A stretch of 64,000 bases of DNA from Arthrobacter sulfonylureivorans (GTDB lineage Bacteria; Actinomycetota; Actinomycetes; Actinomycetales; Micrococcaceae). Position numbers and translations under genes: made by a program. Shown piece by piece: positions 1 through 6,883 of the stretch (its first letter is position 1; every line of letters begins with the position of its first letter). The stretch is taken from assembly GCA_004000035.1 (NCBI GenBank), contig RJAE01000001.1:1-64000 (forward strand). The letters are read 5' to 3'. A model generated the notes under the pieces. It was not told where the DNA came from. It was given only the letters and a program-made list of their open reading frames with translations, and made no database searches.

Positions 1-241
1 CGGCGCCGGGGGCAGGCCCCCAGGCGGCAAGATCTGATGGGGTGCTGTCCTCCGCTGTGGCAGGATTCGCGGCAAAATGAGCCGGGGCGGTTGGTGCGGT
101 TGCGTCGGGATTGGGGACCTGCTTGGCGCCAAGCTCCTCCGGCTCGGCGCCATGCACGGCTTCCGGCACCTCGTCGGGCGTTGCTGTGGAACCGAAGAGA
201 TCCTCCGGCTCCTGTGCCTCGTCGAACGGTTCCGCTGCCAT
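1..241 (-). CDS. 5' part of a probably SOS-regulated gene (possibly DNA polymerase IV), cut by the window edge
   Basis: An open minus-strand frame begins at an ATG at 241 and runs off the left edge (about 80 codons visible). An in-frame TGA lies two codons upstream, so this is the first possible start. The visible part is a low-complexity, acidic, Ala/Pro-rich leader that ends in Ala-Ala-Trp-Gly-Pro-Ala-Pro-Gly-Ala. No catalytic domain is reached. A LexA-like box lies about 30-45 bases upstream, which argues for a DNA-repair function. From memory, Arthrobacter-type DinB (DNA polymerase IV) proteins can carry a Trp-Gly-x-Pro-Ala-Pro segment just before the catalytic N-terminus; a UvrD/PcrA helicase or another SOS gene is equally open. 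The frame is well supported by codon use; the product is only a guess. Confidence 0.5.
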   Translation of the reverse strand, partial: MAAEPFDEAQEPEDLFGSTATPDEVPEAVHGAEPEELGAKQVPNPDATAPTAPAHFAANPATAEDSTPSDLAAWGPAPGA

Positions 242-271
242 ACTTCAACGCTACGCAGCGCAGGCGCGGGG

Positions 272-287
272 TAGAACGGGTGTTCGA
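272..287. promoter_or_regulatory. LexA-like SOS box
   Basis: The sequence TAGAAC-GGGT-GTTCGA matches the actinobacterial/Bacillus-type LexA consensus TCGAAC-N4-GTTCGA at 11 of 12 arm positions. It lies just upstream of the minus-strand start at 241, where LexA repression would be effective. The match is read directly; regulation is inferred. Confidence 0.6.
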
Positions 288-547
288 CGTATGTGCACAA
301 ACGCCAGGGGACACGGCCCTGTGGAGGACAAGACGGGTGGCGGAGGCGGGGAGCGGCCTGTGGAGGGCAAGTCCGGCTTGTAGAAGAGGAGGCAGACCTG
401 GAAGGACAGTGGCAGTCCGGGAAGGGAGCAGACAACGGCCGCCGATGATCCAAGCAAGGGGCGATGGCAGGAGCAGACGACGCTAACGGTGGAGCCGCCG
501 TCGCGCGCGGTAAAGCGTGTACGGCGGTCCGAGGGACTTAACAGCAG
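288..547. other. Gene-free stretch
   Basis: Together with 242-287 and 548-624 this is a gap of about 380 bases between the partial gene and the end of asd. I see no convincing coding frame on either strand: the open frames here lack a ribosome binding site and recognisable protein sequence. It is purine-rich (many GGA/GAG runs on the plus strand). Apart from the LexA-like box at its left and a hairpin at its right I see nothing in it. Confidence 0.4.
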
Positions 548-574
548 GAGCCCGCCCCGCGAAGGGACGGGCTC
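548..574 (-). terminator. Probable terminator after asd
   Basis: An 11-bp stem (one mismatch) with loop GCGAA: left arm 548-558, right arm 564-574. It lies about 50 bases beyond the asd stop codon in the direction of asd transcription. Read on the minus strand it is followed by a short, interrupted T-rich run, so termination strength is uncertain. Confidence 0.55.
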
Positions 575-624
575 CATGCGCGTTAGGGCACCGGCCTTGC
601 TGGCGGCCTAACGGGGCTGCTCCC

Positions 625-1782
625 CTAGAGGTTGCCGGTGGCGATCCGCAGCATGCGGCGCAGCGGCTCGGCGGCGCCCCACAGGAGCTGGTCGCCGACG
701 GTGAAGGCGCTGATGTACTCCGGGCCCATTTCCAGCTTGCGGATGCGGCCAACCGGGATCTCCAAGGTGCCACTGGCCGCCACGGGGGTGAGGTGCTCCA
801 TGGTGGATTCCTTGGTGTTCGGCACCACGCGGGACCACTCGTTGTCGGTGTCGATGATCCGCTCGATTTCGGTCACCGGGAGGTCTTCGGTGAGTTTCAG
901 GGTCAGTGCCTGCGAGTGGGACCGCATGGCGCCGATGCGCACGCACAGACCGTCGAAGGGGATGCGCTGGTCATCGCTGAGCCCCAGAATCTTGTTCGTC
1001 TCGGCCGGCGCTTTCCACTCTTCCTTGGATTGTCCGTTGCCCAGGTCCTTGTCGATCCACGGGATCACCGAACCGGCCAGCGGCACGCCGAACTGGGAGG
1101 AATCCAGCTCGGGATTGCGCTGCTGTGCCAAGATTTTGCGGTCGATTTCCAGGATGGCAGAGGCAGGGTCTGCGAGCTCGGCGGATACTGCGGCGTTGAG
1201 CGAACCGAACTGGTTCAGCAGTTCGCGCATGTGCCGGGCACCGCCGCCGGAGGCTGCCTGATAGGTCATGGAGGTTCCCCACTCCACCAGGCCGTTCTTG
1301 AACAGCCCGCCCAGCCCCATGAGCATGCAGGAAACGGTGCAGTTGCCGCCGATGAATTCCTTGACGCCGCGCGCCAGGCCGGCGTCGATCACGTCCCGGT
1401 TTACCGGGTCCAGCACGATGATGGAGCTGTCCTGCATCCGCAGCGTGGAAGCGGCGTCGATCCAGAGGCCGTCCCAGCCGGCATCGCGCAACTTGGGGTA
1501 GACCTCGGAGGTGTAGTCCCCGCCCTGCGCGGTGACGATGATCGGCAGCTTGGCCAGCGTCTCGACGTCGTACGCGTCCTGCAGTTTGCCTGCGTCGCCC
1601 GCGGCAGCACCAGCGAAGGCCGGGGCGTCGCCGCCGGCGTTCGACGTGGAGAAAAAGACGGGGTTGATCAGGTCGAAGTCGCCTTCATCCTGCATGCGTT
1701 GCATCAGGACGGAGCCGACCATGCCGCGCCAACCGATCAGGCCGACGGACTGTGTAGAGGAAGTGGCTGCGGGTGAAGTCAT
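625..1782 (-). CDS. asd: Aspartate-semialdehyde dehydrogenase, E. coli type
   Basis: Reduces aspartyl phosphate to aspartate semialdehyde with NADPH, the branch point to lysine/diaminopimelate, threonine and methionine. The 385-residue protein has the NADP-binding start [14 protein letters not shown] (residues 18-30), the active-site Cys148 in GGNCTVS, the [14 protein letters not shown] segment and the C-terminal [19 protein letters not shown]. These match the gamma-proteobacterial Asd subfamily, not the shorter form beginning VAIVGATG known from mycobacteria and streptomycetes. The start at 1782 was chosen because the GWRG fold begins 17 residues later, as in E. coli. An upstream in-frame extension to 1845 is possible but has no family support. 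No Shine-Dalgarno sequence is present; a -10-like TAAACT lies 7 bases before the ATG, suggesting leaderless translation. Confidence 0.96.
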   Translation of the reverse strand: MTSPAATSSTQSVGLIGWRGMVGSVLMQRMQDEGDFDLINPVFFSTSNAGGDAPAFAGAAAGDAGKLQDAYDVETLAKLPIIVTAQGGDYTSEVYPKLRDAGWDGLWIDAASTLRMQDSSIIVLDPVNRDVIDAGLARGVKEFIGGNCTVSCMLMGLGGLFKNGLVEWGTSMTYQAASGGGARHMRELLNQFGSLNAAVSAELADPASAILEIDRKILAQQRNPELDSSQFGVPLAGSVIPWIDKDLGNGQSKEEWKAPAETNKILGLSDDQRIPFDGLCVRIGAMRSHSQALTLKLTEDLPVTEIERIIDTDNEWSRVVPNTKESTMEHLTPVAASGTLEIPVGRIRKLEMGPEYISAFTVGDQLLWGAAEPLRRMLRIATGNL

Positions 1783-1789
1783 GCCATCT

Positions 1790-1795
1790 AGTTTA
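1790..1795 (-). promoter_or_regulatory. -10 element of a probable leaderless asd promoter
   Basis: On the minus strand TAAACT is separated from the asd ATG by 7 bases (ctAGATGGC region), so transcription would begin at or next to the start codon. No purine-rich ribosome binding site is present. The -35 region is not clear. Confidence 0.45.
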
Positions 1796-1955
1796 CGGGC
1801 AGGGTCAATTTGGCTGCGGTGAGTTACGTGCCTCTCCGAGCACATCTAGGGGACGTGTACGACGGCGGGGCTCCCCTTGGCTGCCTCCGTGCAGCGTTGG
1901 TGCGGCCCGGCGGCGCCGAGGTCCTAAGCTTTCTGCTGTTGCAGCGAGGCCCGGG

Positions 1956-2675
1956 CTATTGCACCCGGCTGTCCTCCCCGCGGACCCAGAGCGAGATGCG
2001 GTAGCGGGTGCCGTTGGCTGCGGTGCTCCAGCCCTCGGTGGGGGAGACGCCGTCGAGCTTCCAATCCGGGCCCAGCTGCGGGGCGTAGGTGTCGCCGTCG
2101 GTCTCCATGTCGATGACGGTGACCGAGGCCGCGTTGGAATGCTGTGTGGTGAGGTTGAAGATCTCGCCGCCGCCAAGGATCCAGATTTCGTCGCCGCCCG
2201 GACTGGCTGCGGCCTCGGCCATCGCGTCCTCCACGGAATCGACCACTACGGCGCCCTCGGCCACGAGCTGGTCGCGCATTTCCGGCCTGCGGCTGATAAC
2301 AATGTTGGTGCGCCCGGGCAGCGGCCGGTACTTGTCAGGGAAGGACTCCCAGGTCTTGCGGCCCATGATCACCGGATGGTTGAGCGTGGTTCGCTTGAAG
2401 TGCGCCAGGTCTTCGGGCAGATGCCAGGGCATGCCGCCGTCGCGGCCGATCACGCCGTTGGTGGTCTGGGCCCAGATCATGCCGACCACTGGCGCCGGCA
2501 GCGGCTGCCGGTCGTCGGTGGCGGCCGCCGCGGCAGTCACGGCCTCGGCGACGCTGCCCGGATAGGGGCGCGGGCCGTCGGCGGCGCGGCCGGCTGCGCT
2601 GGCGGCAGGTGCAGCGTCGGCGGCGGCGGCGGGGCTGGCTGCAGCGGCGGGGCCGGCGTTGTAGTCGGCGCTCAT
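1956..2675 (-). CDS. folA: Dihydrofolate reductase with Ala-rich N-terminal extension
   Basis: Reduces dihydrofolate to tetrahydrofolate with NADPH, recycling the dihydrofolate made by ThyA. The DHFR fold starts near residue 63 ([18 protein letters not shown]), followed by the substrate-binding [13 protein letters not shown], the cofactor motifs GRKTWESFP and TNIVISRR, and WILGGGEIF. The first 60 or so residues are an Ala/Pro-rich, probably disordered extension absent from typical 160-residue DHFRs. The start at 2675 gives an ATGA overlap with the thyA stop codon, a normal coupling arrangement; a GTG just before the fold (VVGM) is the alternative but has no ribosome binding site. Forms a thyA-folA operon. 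Confidence 0.95.
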   Translation of the reverse strand: MSADYNAGPAAAASPAAAADAAPAASAAGRAADGPRPYPGSVAEAVTAAAAATDDRQPLPAPVVGMIWAQTTNGVIGRDGGMPWHLPEDLAHFKRTTLNHPVIMGRKTWESFPDKYRPLPGRTNIVISRRPEMRDQLVAEGAVVVDSVEDAMAEAAASPGGDEIWILGGGEIFNLTTQHSNAASVTVIDMETDGDTYAPQLGPDWKLDGVSPTEGWSTAANGTRYRISLWVRGEDSRVQ

Positions 2676-3478
2676 ACGGCCACCGGTGCCTTGATGGCAG
2701 GATGGTGCTGGTAATTCGCCACGTCGAAGTCCTCCAGCGAGTAGTCAAAAATGCTCTCCGGCTTCCGCAGGATGTTGAGCGTGGGGTAAGGGTAGGGCTC
2801 GCGCGACAACTGCTCGCGGACCTGGTCCACGTGGTCGTCGTAGACGTGAACGTCGCCGCCGGTCCAGATGAATTCACCCGGCTCCAGCCCCACCTGCTGC
2901 GCCAGCATCAGGGTGAGCAGTGCATAGGAGGCGATGTTGAAGGGCACGCCCAAGAACATGTCCGCGCTGCGCTGATAGAGCTGGCAGGAGAGTTTGCCGT
3001 CCGCCACGTAGAACTGGAAGAACGCGTGGCACGGCGGCAGCGCCATGTTCTTGATCTCCGCCACGTTCCACGCAGAGACGATGTGCCGGCGCGAGTCCGG
3101 ATTGTTCTTCAGATCTTCCACCAGATTGGCGATTTGGTCGATATGACCGCCGTCGGGCGTGGGCCAGGAGCGCCACTGAACTCCGTAGACCGGACCGAGC
3201 TCGCCGTCGGCGTCGGCCCATTCATTCCAGATCTTGACGCCGCGTTCCTGAAGCCATTTCGCGTTCGAGTCGCCGCGCAGGAACCAAAGCAGCTCCAGCG
3301 CCACGGACTTGAAATGCACGCGCTTGGTGGTGATCAGCGGGAAGCCTTGGGCCAGGTCATAGCGGATCTGGCGGCCGAAGACGCTGCGGGTGCCGGTGCC
3401 GGTCCGGTCCGATTTGGTCGTCCCGTTGGCCATGACGTCGCGAAGCAGGTCTTCATACGGGGTGGGAATCGCGTTCAC
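2672..3478 (-). CDS. thyA: Thymidylate synthase
   Basis: Methylates dUMP to dTMP using methylene-tetrahydrofolate, releasing dihydrofolate that the next gene, folA, reduces. The 268-residue protein is normal in length. It shows [13 protein letters not shown] (phosphate-binding Arg), the catalytic Cys150 in [35 protein letters not shown], and the terminal nucleotide-binding [14 protein letters not shown]. The start codon is GTG at 3478. There is no Shine-Dalgarno sequence, but a TACACT -10 hexamer lies 7 bases upstream, pointing to a leaderless mRNA. It overlaps folA by four bases and follows the gntR gene at 3531 by about 50 bases. Confidence 0.97.
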   Translation of the reverse strand: MNAIPTPYEDLLRDVMANGTTKSDRTGTGTRSVFGRQIRYDLAQGFPLITTKRVHFKSVALELLWFLRGDSNAKWLQERGVKIWNEWADADGELGPVYGVQWRSWPTPDGGHIDQIANLVEDLKNNPDSRRHIVSAWNVAEIKNMALPPCHAFFQFYVADGKLSCQLYQRSADMFLGVPFNIASYALLTLMLAQQVGLEPGEFIWTGGDVHVYDDHVDQVREQLSREPYPYPTLNILRKPESIFDYSLEDFDVANYQHHPAIKAPVAV

Positions 3479-3485
3479 AGCGTCC

Positions 3486-3491
3486 AGTGTA
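3486..3491 (-). promoter_or_regulatory. -10 element of a probable leaderless thyA promoter
   Basis: TACACT on the minus strand, seven bases before the GTG start of thyA, with no ribosome binding site between them. The spacing places the transcription start on the start codon. Confidence 0.5.
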
Positions 3492-3530
3492 GTTCAGGGG
3501 TGCTTAGGCGGCTGCAGGCGGAGTGCCGGC

Positions 3531-3938
3531 TCACGGCCCGTCCGGCGCGTTCCCGCGCGGGCGCTGCAGCTGGCCGCGGACCAGGTTCAGAACTGTTTCA
3601 TCATCCAGTCCCGCTTCCCGGGCGGCGCGCACCAAATGTACGACGGCGAGGCCCACCTCGACGGAGCCGGCTGCGGTTTTGTGCGAGGAGGCTGCCGTAT
3701 CGGCCACCGTGGTGCCATGGCGCCGTCGGCTGATGAGCAGGCCCGCGGCCTCGAGCTCTTTGTACGCCCGGGCCACGGTGCCCGCGGCCACACCCAAGTC
3801 TGCGGCCAGGCTGCGCACCGGGGGCAGGCGTTGTCCGGCGGCCAGGGTGCCCACCGCAATGAGCGAGGCTACCTGGCTGCGGATCTGTTCGTACGGGGGA
3901 GTCGGTGCCGCCAGGTCCACCCGGATCTGGGTACTCAT
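3531..3938 (-). CDS. GntR-family regulator, YtrA type
   Basis: A 135-residue transcription factor with an N-terminal winged helix (TPPYEQIRSQVASLI, then LPPVRSLAADLGVAAGTVARAYKELEAAGL, the recognition helix and wing) and a short C-terminal helical tail instead of a ligand-binding domain. This is the size and build of the YtrA subfamily, whose members usually sit next to membrane or ABC transport genes. The start at 3938 is ATG, overlapping the stop of the upstream membrane-protein gene (ATGA). The two genes therefore form an operon, preceded by a palindrome at 5794-5821 that is the likely operator for autoregulation. The effector is unknown. Confidence 0.88.
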   Translation of the reverse strand: MSTQIRVDLAAPTPPYEQIRSQVASLIAVGTLAAGQRLPPVRSLAADLGVAAGTVARAYKELEAAGLLISRRRHGTTVADTAASSHKTAAGSVEVGLAVVHLVRAAREAGLDDETVLNLVRGQLQRPRGNAPDGP

Positions 3939-5779
3939 GGCGTGCGGTCCTTGCGGACAGCGGACTGGTCGTGGTCCGGGCCAAGGCCGGGAGGGCCGCT
4001 GACAGCGTGGTCCGAGTGGCGAGTCACGGGGTGGCCAATATAGCTGGCCACGGATCGGCGCGGTCGCGATGCTCCGGGGAGAAGTGCCAGCACGATGGCG
4101 GTCAGGTAGAGCACCGCCGTGGTGATGCGGAGCGCTGTATGCACGCCAGGGGATAACTGATACACGCTCCACGAGACGGTGCTGTCCAGGAACCAACCCC
4201 AGGCAGCGGGATGTGCGTGGAGCAGTTGGGCGGTCAGAGCGAACAGCCCGGCGGCGGTCATCCGCGCAACGCGGAAGCCGGAAACGCGGCGGAGCAGGTT
4301 GTCCGCCTCCGGGGTTGCCTCGAACAGCCGGGGACGTCGGTGCACCAACAGGATGGCGGCTGCGCCGAGCAGGAGCAGGGCAGCACCGGCCACGGCGAAG
4401 GCTGCCAGCAGGTCGGGCTGTCGGCCCGGGGCGGCAGCATTGAAACCGATGGCGGCGGCCAGCAGCACCGCGCCGCCGGCAACGGCGGCAAGGAGCGGGC
4501 TCGGAATCAGCCGGGTCACAGGCACCGGCCGGCCGTAACTGGGCGAGCCGGAAGCGTCGGACGATCTGGTGTGGCCGCGCCACAGCCGAACTTCCCCGGC
4601 TGCAACAACGGCCAAAAACACGGCCACCGGAACGGCAAACGCCAGAGGCAGCAAGAGTTGGGGCGAAGTAGAGAAGACGGGGTTCCCGTTGTCAGGGACG
4701 GTGGCCGGCTGAACAACGAAACTGGCCCACCCACCCACAGCAACCAGCGCCACTGCGGTGAAGACCATCGCGGCAGTATGCATGGACTCCGTGATCTCCT
4801 GCCCCGCGGCGTAGCTGCCCCGGTAGATGACCGGACGGCCCGGGGTGCCGTCTGGAGCCAGCAGGGGAGGGCGCCACAGGGCCATGGCGATCATCAGAGT
4901 GACCGCGAGCCAGCCTGCCAGTTGCTGGGCGGGTTCCCAGCCGGTGGCCGGTGCCGGTCCGTCGAGGATGATGGCCGGCACCTGTTGATTGGCGAAGCTG
5001 ACCGCCATGGTGCCGAGTGAAGCGAAAAGCAAGGCGGCCGTGCGGAACAGACGGTTGATCAGGATGCGCCGCAGGATGTCGTTGTCTTCGCGGTTGAGCG
5101 AGTCCACGGAGCGTCTGCGCACGATCACCGTGGTCGCCGTGGCGACGCCGACCGCGAGCGTCAGGATGCCGATCAGCAGGATCGGCGCAAAATAGCTGCC
5201 GGGCTGGCGGCCGTTGTGCTCGCCGGTGACTTCAACACCGTCGAAGGATTGGGAACCGCTGAAACCTTCGATCCCCGGCAGCTCCCAGACGGCGATCGCC
5301 GCGGTCACGGCCAGCACGGCCGCCGCAATCATGACTGAGAGCAGCGCCGAGGGGATGTAGTCGCGGGTGCGCCGGATGGTGACGTCGGCACGGCGGACCC
5401 TGCCGCGGGGCTTGGGCCAGGTGTATTGGCCGATGATGTAGATTCCAGCCAAGCTGACCAGCGGAACCAAGACAGTCAGCAGGCCCGCCAGCCAGGAAGG
5501 CCCTTGCGCCTGTCCGGCGTAGTACGCGGCCGGAATGCTCCCGACTTCCGAAGCCGCGGCCAGCCCGCTGGCGAAGAACGCGATGAGGGTCGTCCAGAAC
5601 GCATGCCTCCGCGCGGCATCCCGTCCGGCCTCGTCCGATGTACCCGGGTCCACGCCTGAACCTGGCGCCGCGAGGGTGGCTGCACTTGCGCCCGCTCTGC
5701 CGGCGATAATCCGCAGCGCACCGTAGATGATGACGGCGCCGAACAGCAGGCCGGTGATGGTGCTGGTCAGTAAGTCCAC
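3935..5779 (-). CDS. Large multi-pass membrane protein paired with the GntR regulator (DUF1648-like)
   Basis: A 614-residue protein with roughly a dozen hydrophobic segments, beginning MDLLTSTITGLLFGAVIIYG, with membrane pairs separated by short charged loops such as WPKPRGRVRRADVTIRRTRDY. No catalytic motif or transporter signature is visible. The pairing of a YtrA-type GntR regulator with a large membrane protein of this kind recurs in actinobacteria and is usually annotated DUF1648/DUF5808-like, with unproven function in the envelope. The start is GTG at 5779, with GAGGGGA closely upstream. The regulator gene overlaps its 3' end. I cannot assign a substrate. Confidence 0.75.
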   Translation of the reverse strand: MDLLTSTITGLLFGAVIIYGALRIIAGRAGASAATLAAPGSGVDPGTSDEAGRDAARRHAFWTTLIAFFASGLAAASEVGSIPAAYYAGQAQGPSWLAGLLTVLVPLVSLAGIYIIGQYTWPKPRGRVRRADVTIRRTRDYIPSALLSVMIAAAVLAVTAAIAVWELPGIEGFSGSQSFDGVEVTGEHNGRQPGSYFAPILLIGILTLAVGVATATTVIVRRRSVDSLNREDNDILRRILINRLFRTAALLFASLGTMAVSFANQQVPAIILDGPAPATGWEPAQQLAGWLAVTLMIAMALWRPPLLAPDGTPGRPVIYRGSYAAGQEITESMHTAAMVFTAVALVAVGGWASFVVQPATVPDNGNPVFSTSPQLLLPLAFAVPVAVFLAVVAAGEVRLWRGHTRSSDASGSPSYGRPVPVTRLIPSPLLAAVAGGAVLLAAAIGFNAAAPGRQPDLLAAFAVAGAALLLLGAAAILLVHRRPRLFEATPEADNLLRRVSGFRVARMTAAGLFALTAQLLHAHPAAWGWFLDSTVSWSVYQLSPGVHTALRITTAVLYLTAIVLALLPGASRPRRSVASYIGHPVTRHSDHAVSGPPGLGPDHDQSAVRKDRTP

Positions 5780-5793
5780 GATTCCCCTCGTGC

Positions 5794-5821
5794 TGTATCA
5801 ATGGATCAAGTATTTGATACA
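5794..5821. promoter_or_regulatory. Palindromic operator of the membrane-protein-gntR operon
   Basis: TGTATCAA-N12-TTGATACA is a perfect inverted repeat with 8-bp arms; the 12-base spacer contains an additional ATCAA. It lies 15 bases before the GTG start at 5779, so it covers the promoter region of the two-gene operon that encodes the YtrA-type GntR protein. AT-rich palindromes of this kind are typical operators of that family. Autorepression is inferred. Confidence 0.75.
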
Positions 5822-5843
5822 AAGCAGCAAGGGGTCAATAGGT

Positions 5844-5921
5844 CGGGGTTGCCGGGCAGCATGAGCACTCGCCCGGTGCAAGAGCCGGGGTTGCCGGGCA
5901 GCACGAGCACTCGCCCGGTGC
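5844..5921. repeat. Two 36-bp direct repeats, each with a hairpin
   Basis: Two copies at 5844-5879 and 5886-5921 differ at one base and are spaced by 42 bases. Each contains a GCCGGGC ... GCCCGGT inverted repeat that could fold into a hairpin. They lie immediately beyond the mutT1 stop codon, so they may act as duplicated transcription terminators or simply be a local duplication. Confidence 0.8.
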
Positions 5922-5923
5922 CG

Positions 5924-6883
5924 CTAGTCGTCGTAGGCGTCGAGGATCTCCATGGCCACAATCTTGCCGCGCTGCTTCTTGGAGATGTGGCAGACCAGCA
6001 CGGCCCCGGGCCGCAGATAGGGGTCTTCGGTGGGCAGTTTCGCGGCGAGCAGGGGATCCATCCGGGCTGCCAGCACCTTGAACAGGTTCGGCAGCACGGG
6101 CCGGTGGGTGCAGACGGCGGTCGGCTTGCCCTTCTCCAGCATCTGGAACAGCGCGGCCCTGGCCTTCTTCGGGTTGCGTTCGTTGTTGTGTTCGGTGATG
6201 GCGTCGACGGTCCGCAGCTTCGTCTGGGTGTGCATGGCATACGGGGTGACGGTCTGCACGCAGCGCAGCCACGGGCTGGAAACAATCCGCTTGGGTTTCC
6301 ACGCGGAGAGCATCCGGCAGACCGCCAGTGCCTGCCGCCGTCCGGTGGCCACCAGCGGGCGCTCGCCCTCGGCCTGGGACCACGCGGACCGCGGTTTGGC
6401 CTTGGCATGGCGGACGACGACGAACGGATAGGTATCGAGCTCGTCCCGCCGGTGCGCGGCCTCCAGCGCGTCCAGTGGTTCGACGTCGGAAGGGTTGGTC
6501 AGCAGTTCGCGGGCCTTGGCCGGCGGGCACCAGAGCACGCGGTCCACCTCGTTGCCGTCCGGAACCGGTTCCTGTTTGTCCAGCTTGGCAGCCCAGTACA
6601 GCACCTGCTTGAGCCCGGGGTTGACCTTGTAGTAGATGGTGGGCAGCGGAATGCCCAACCGGATCTGCACTCCTATCTCCTCGTCGACCTCGCGGACGGC
6701 GCACTCGGGCGTGGTTTCGCCGTTGTCCAGCTTGCCCTTGGGCCAGGACCAGTCGTCGTAACGAGGCCGGTGGATCAGCAGTACTTCGAGGCGGCCCTGG
6801 CGGACTCGCCAGCACAGAGCCCCCGCAGCGGTGACTTTGACGCCCGGGGGAGCACCGGCGTCGTCGGTTTTGTTCTGCGTCAT
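5924..6883 (-). CDS. mutT1: MutT1-type Nudix hydrolase fused to a histidine phosphatase
   Basis: Cleans oxidised nucleotides (8-oxo-dGTP/8-oxo-GTP and their dinucleotide products), by analogy with mycobacterial MutT1. The 319 residues hold an N-terminal Nudix domain with a perfect Nudix box at residues 50-72 (G-x5-E-x7-REVDEEIG) and a C-terminal SixA-like histidine phosphatase domain with the signature Arg158-His159-Ala160. The ATG at 6883 overlaps the ppk stop as TGATG, so the two genes are co-transcribed and translationally coupled. The same neighbours, ppk and mutT1, are known in mycobacteria. A longer frame upstream to 7264 lies inside ppk and is not real. Confidence 0.93.
   Translation of the reverse strand: MTQNKTDDAGAPPGVKVTAAGALCWRVRQGRLEVLLIHRPRYDDWSWPKGKLDNGETTPECAVREVDEEIGVQIRLGIPLPTIYYKVNPGLKQVLYWAAKLDKQEPVPDGNEVDRVLWCPPAKARELLTNPSDVEPLDALEAAHRRDELDTYPFVVVRHAKAKPRSAWSQAEGERPLVATGRRQALAVCRMLSAWKPKRIVSSPWLRCVQTVTPYAMHTQTKLRTVDAITEHNNERNPKKARAALFQMLEKGKPTAVCTHRPVLPNLFKVLAARMDPLLAAKLPTEDPYLRPGAVLVCHISKKQRGKIVAMEILDAYDD

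Noticed and set aside
3935-4583. Longer GntR start at 4583 (350 codons)
   Set aside because: The extra part is antisense-like low-complexity sequence inside the membrane protein gene; the ATG at 3938 gives the normal YtrA size.
5844-5921. CRISPR-like direct repeats
   Set aside because: Only two copies with a 6-base gap, no spacers and no cas genes.
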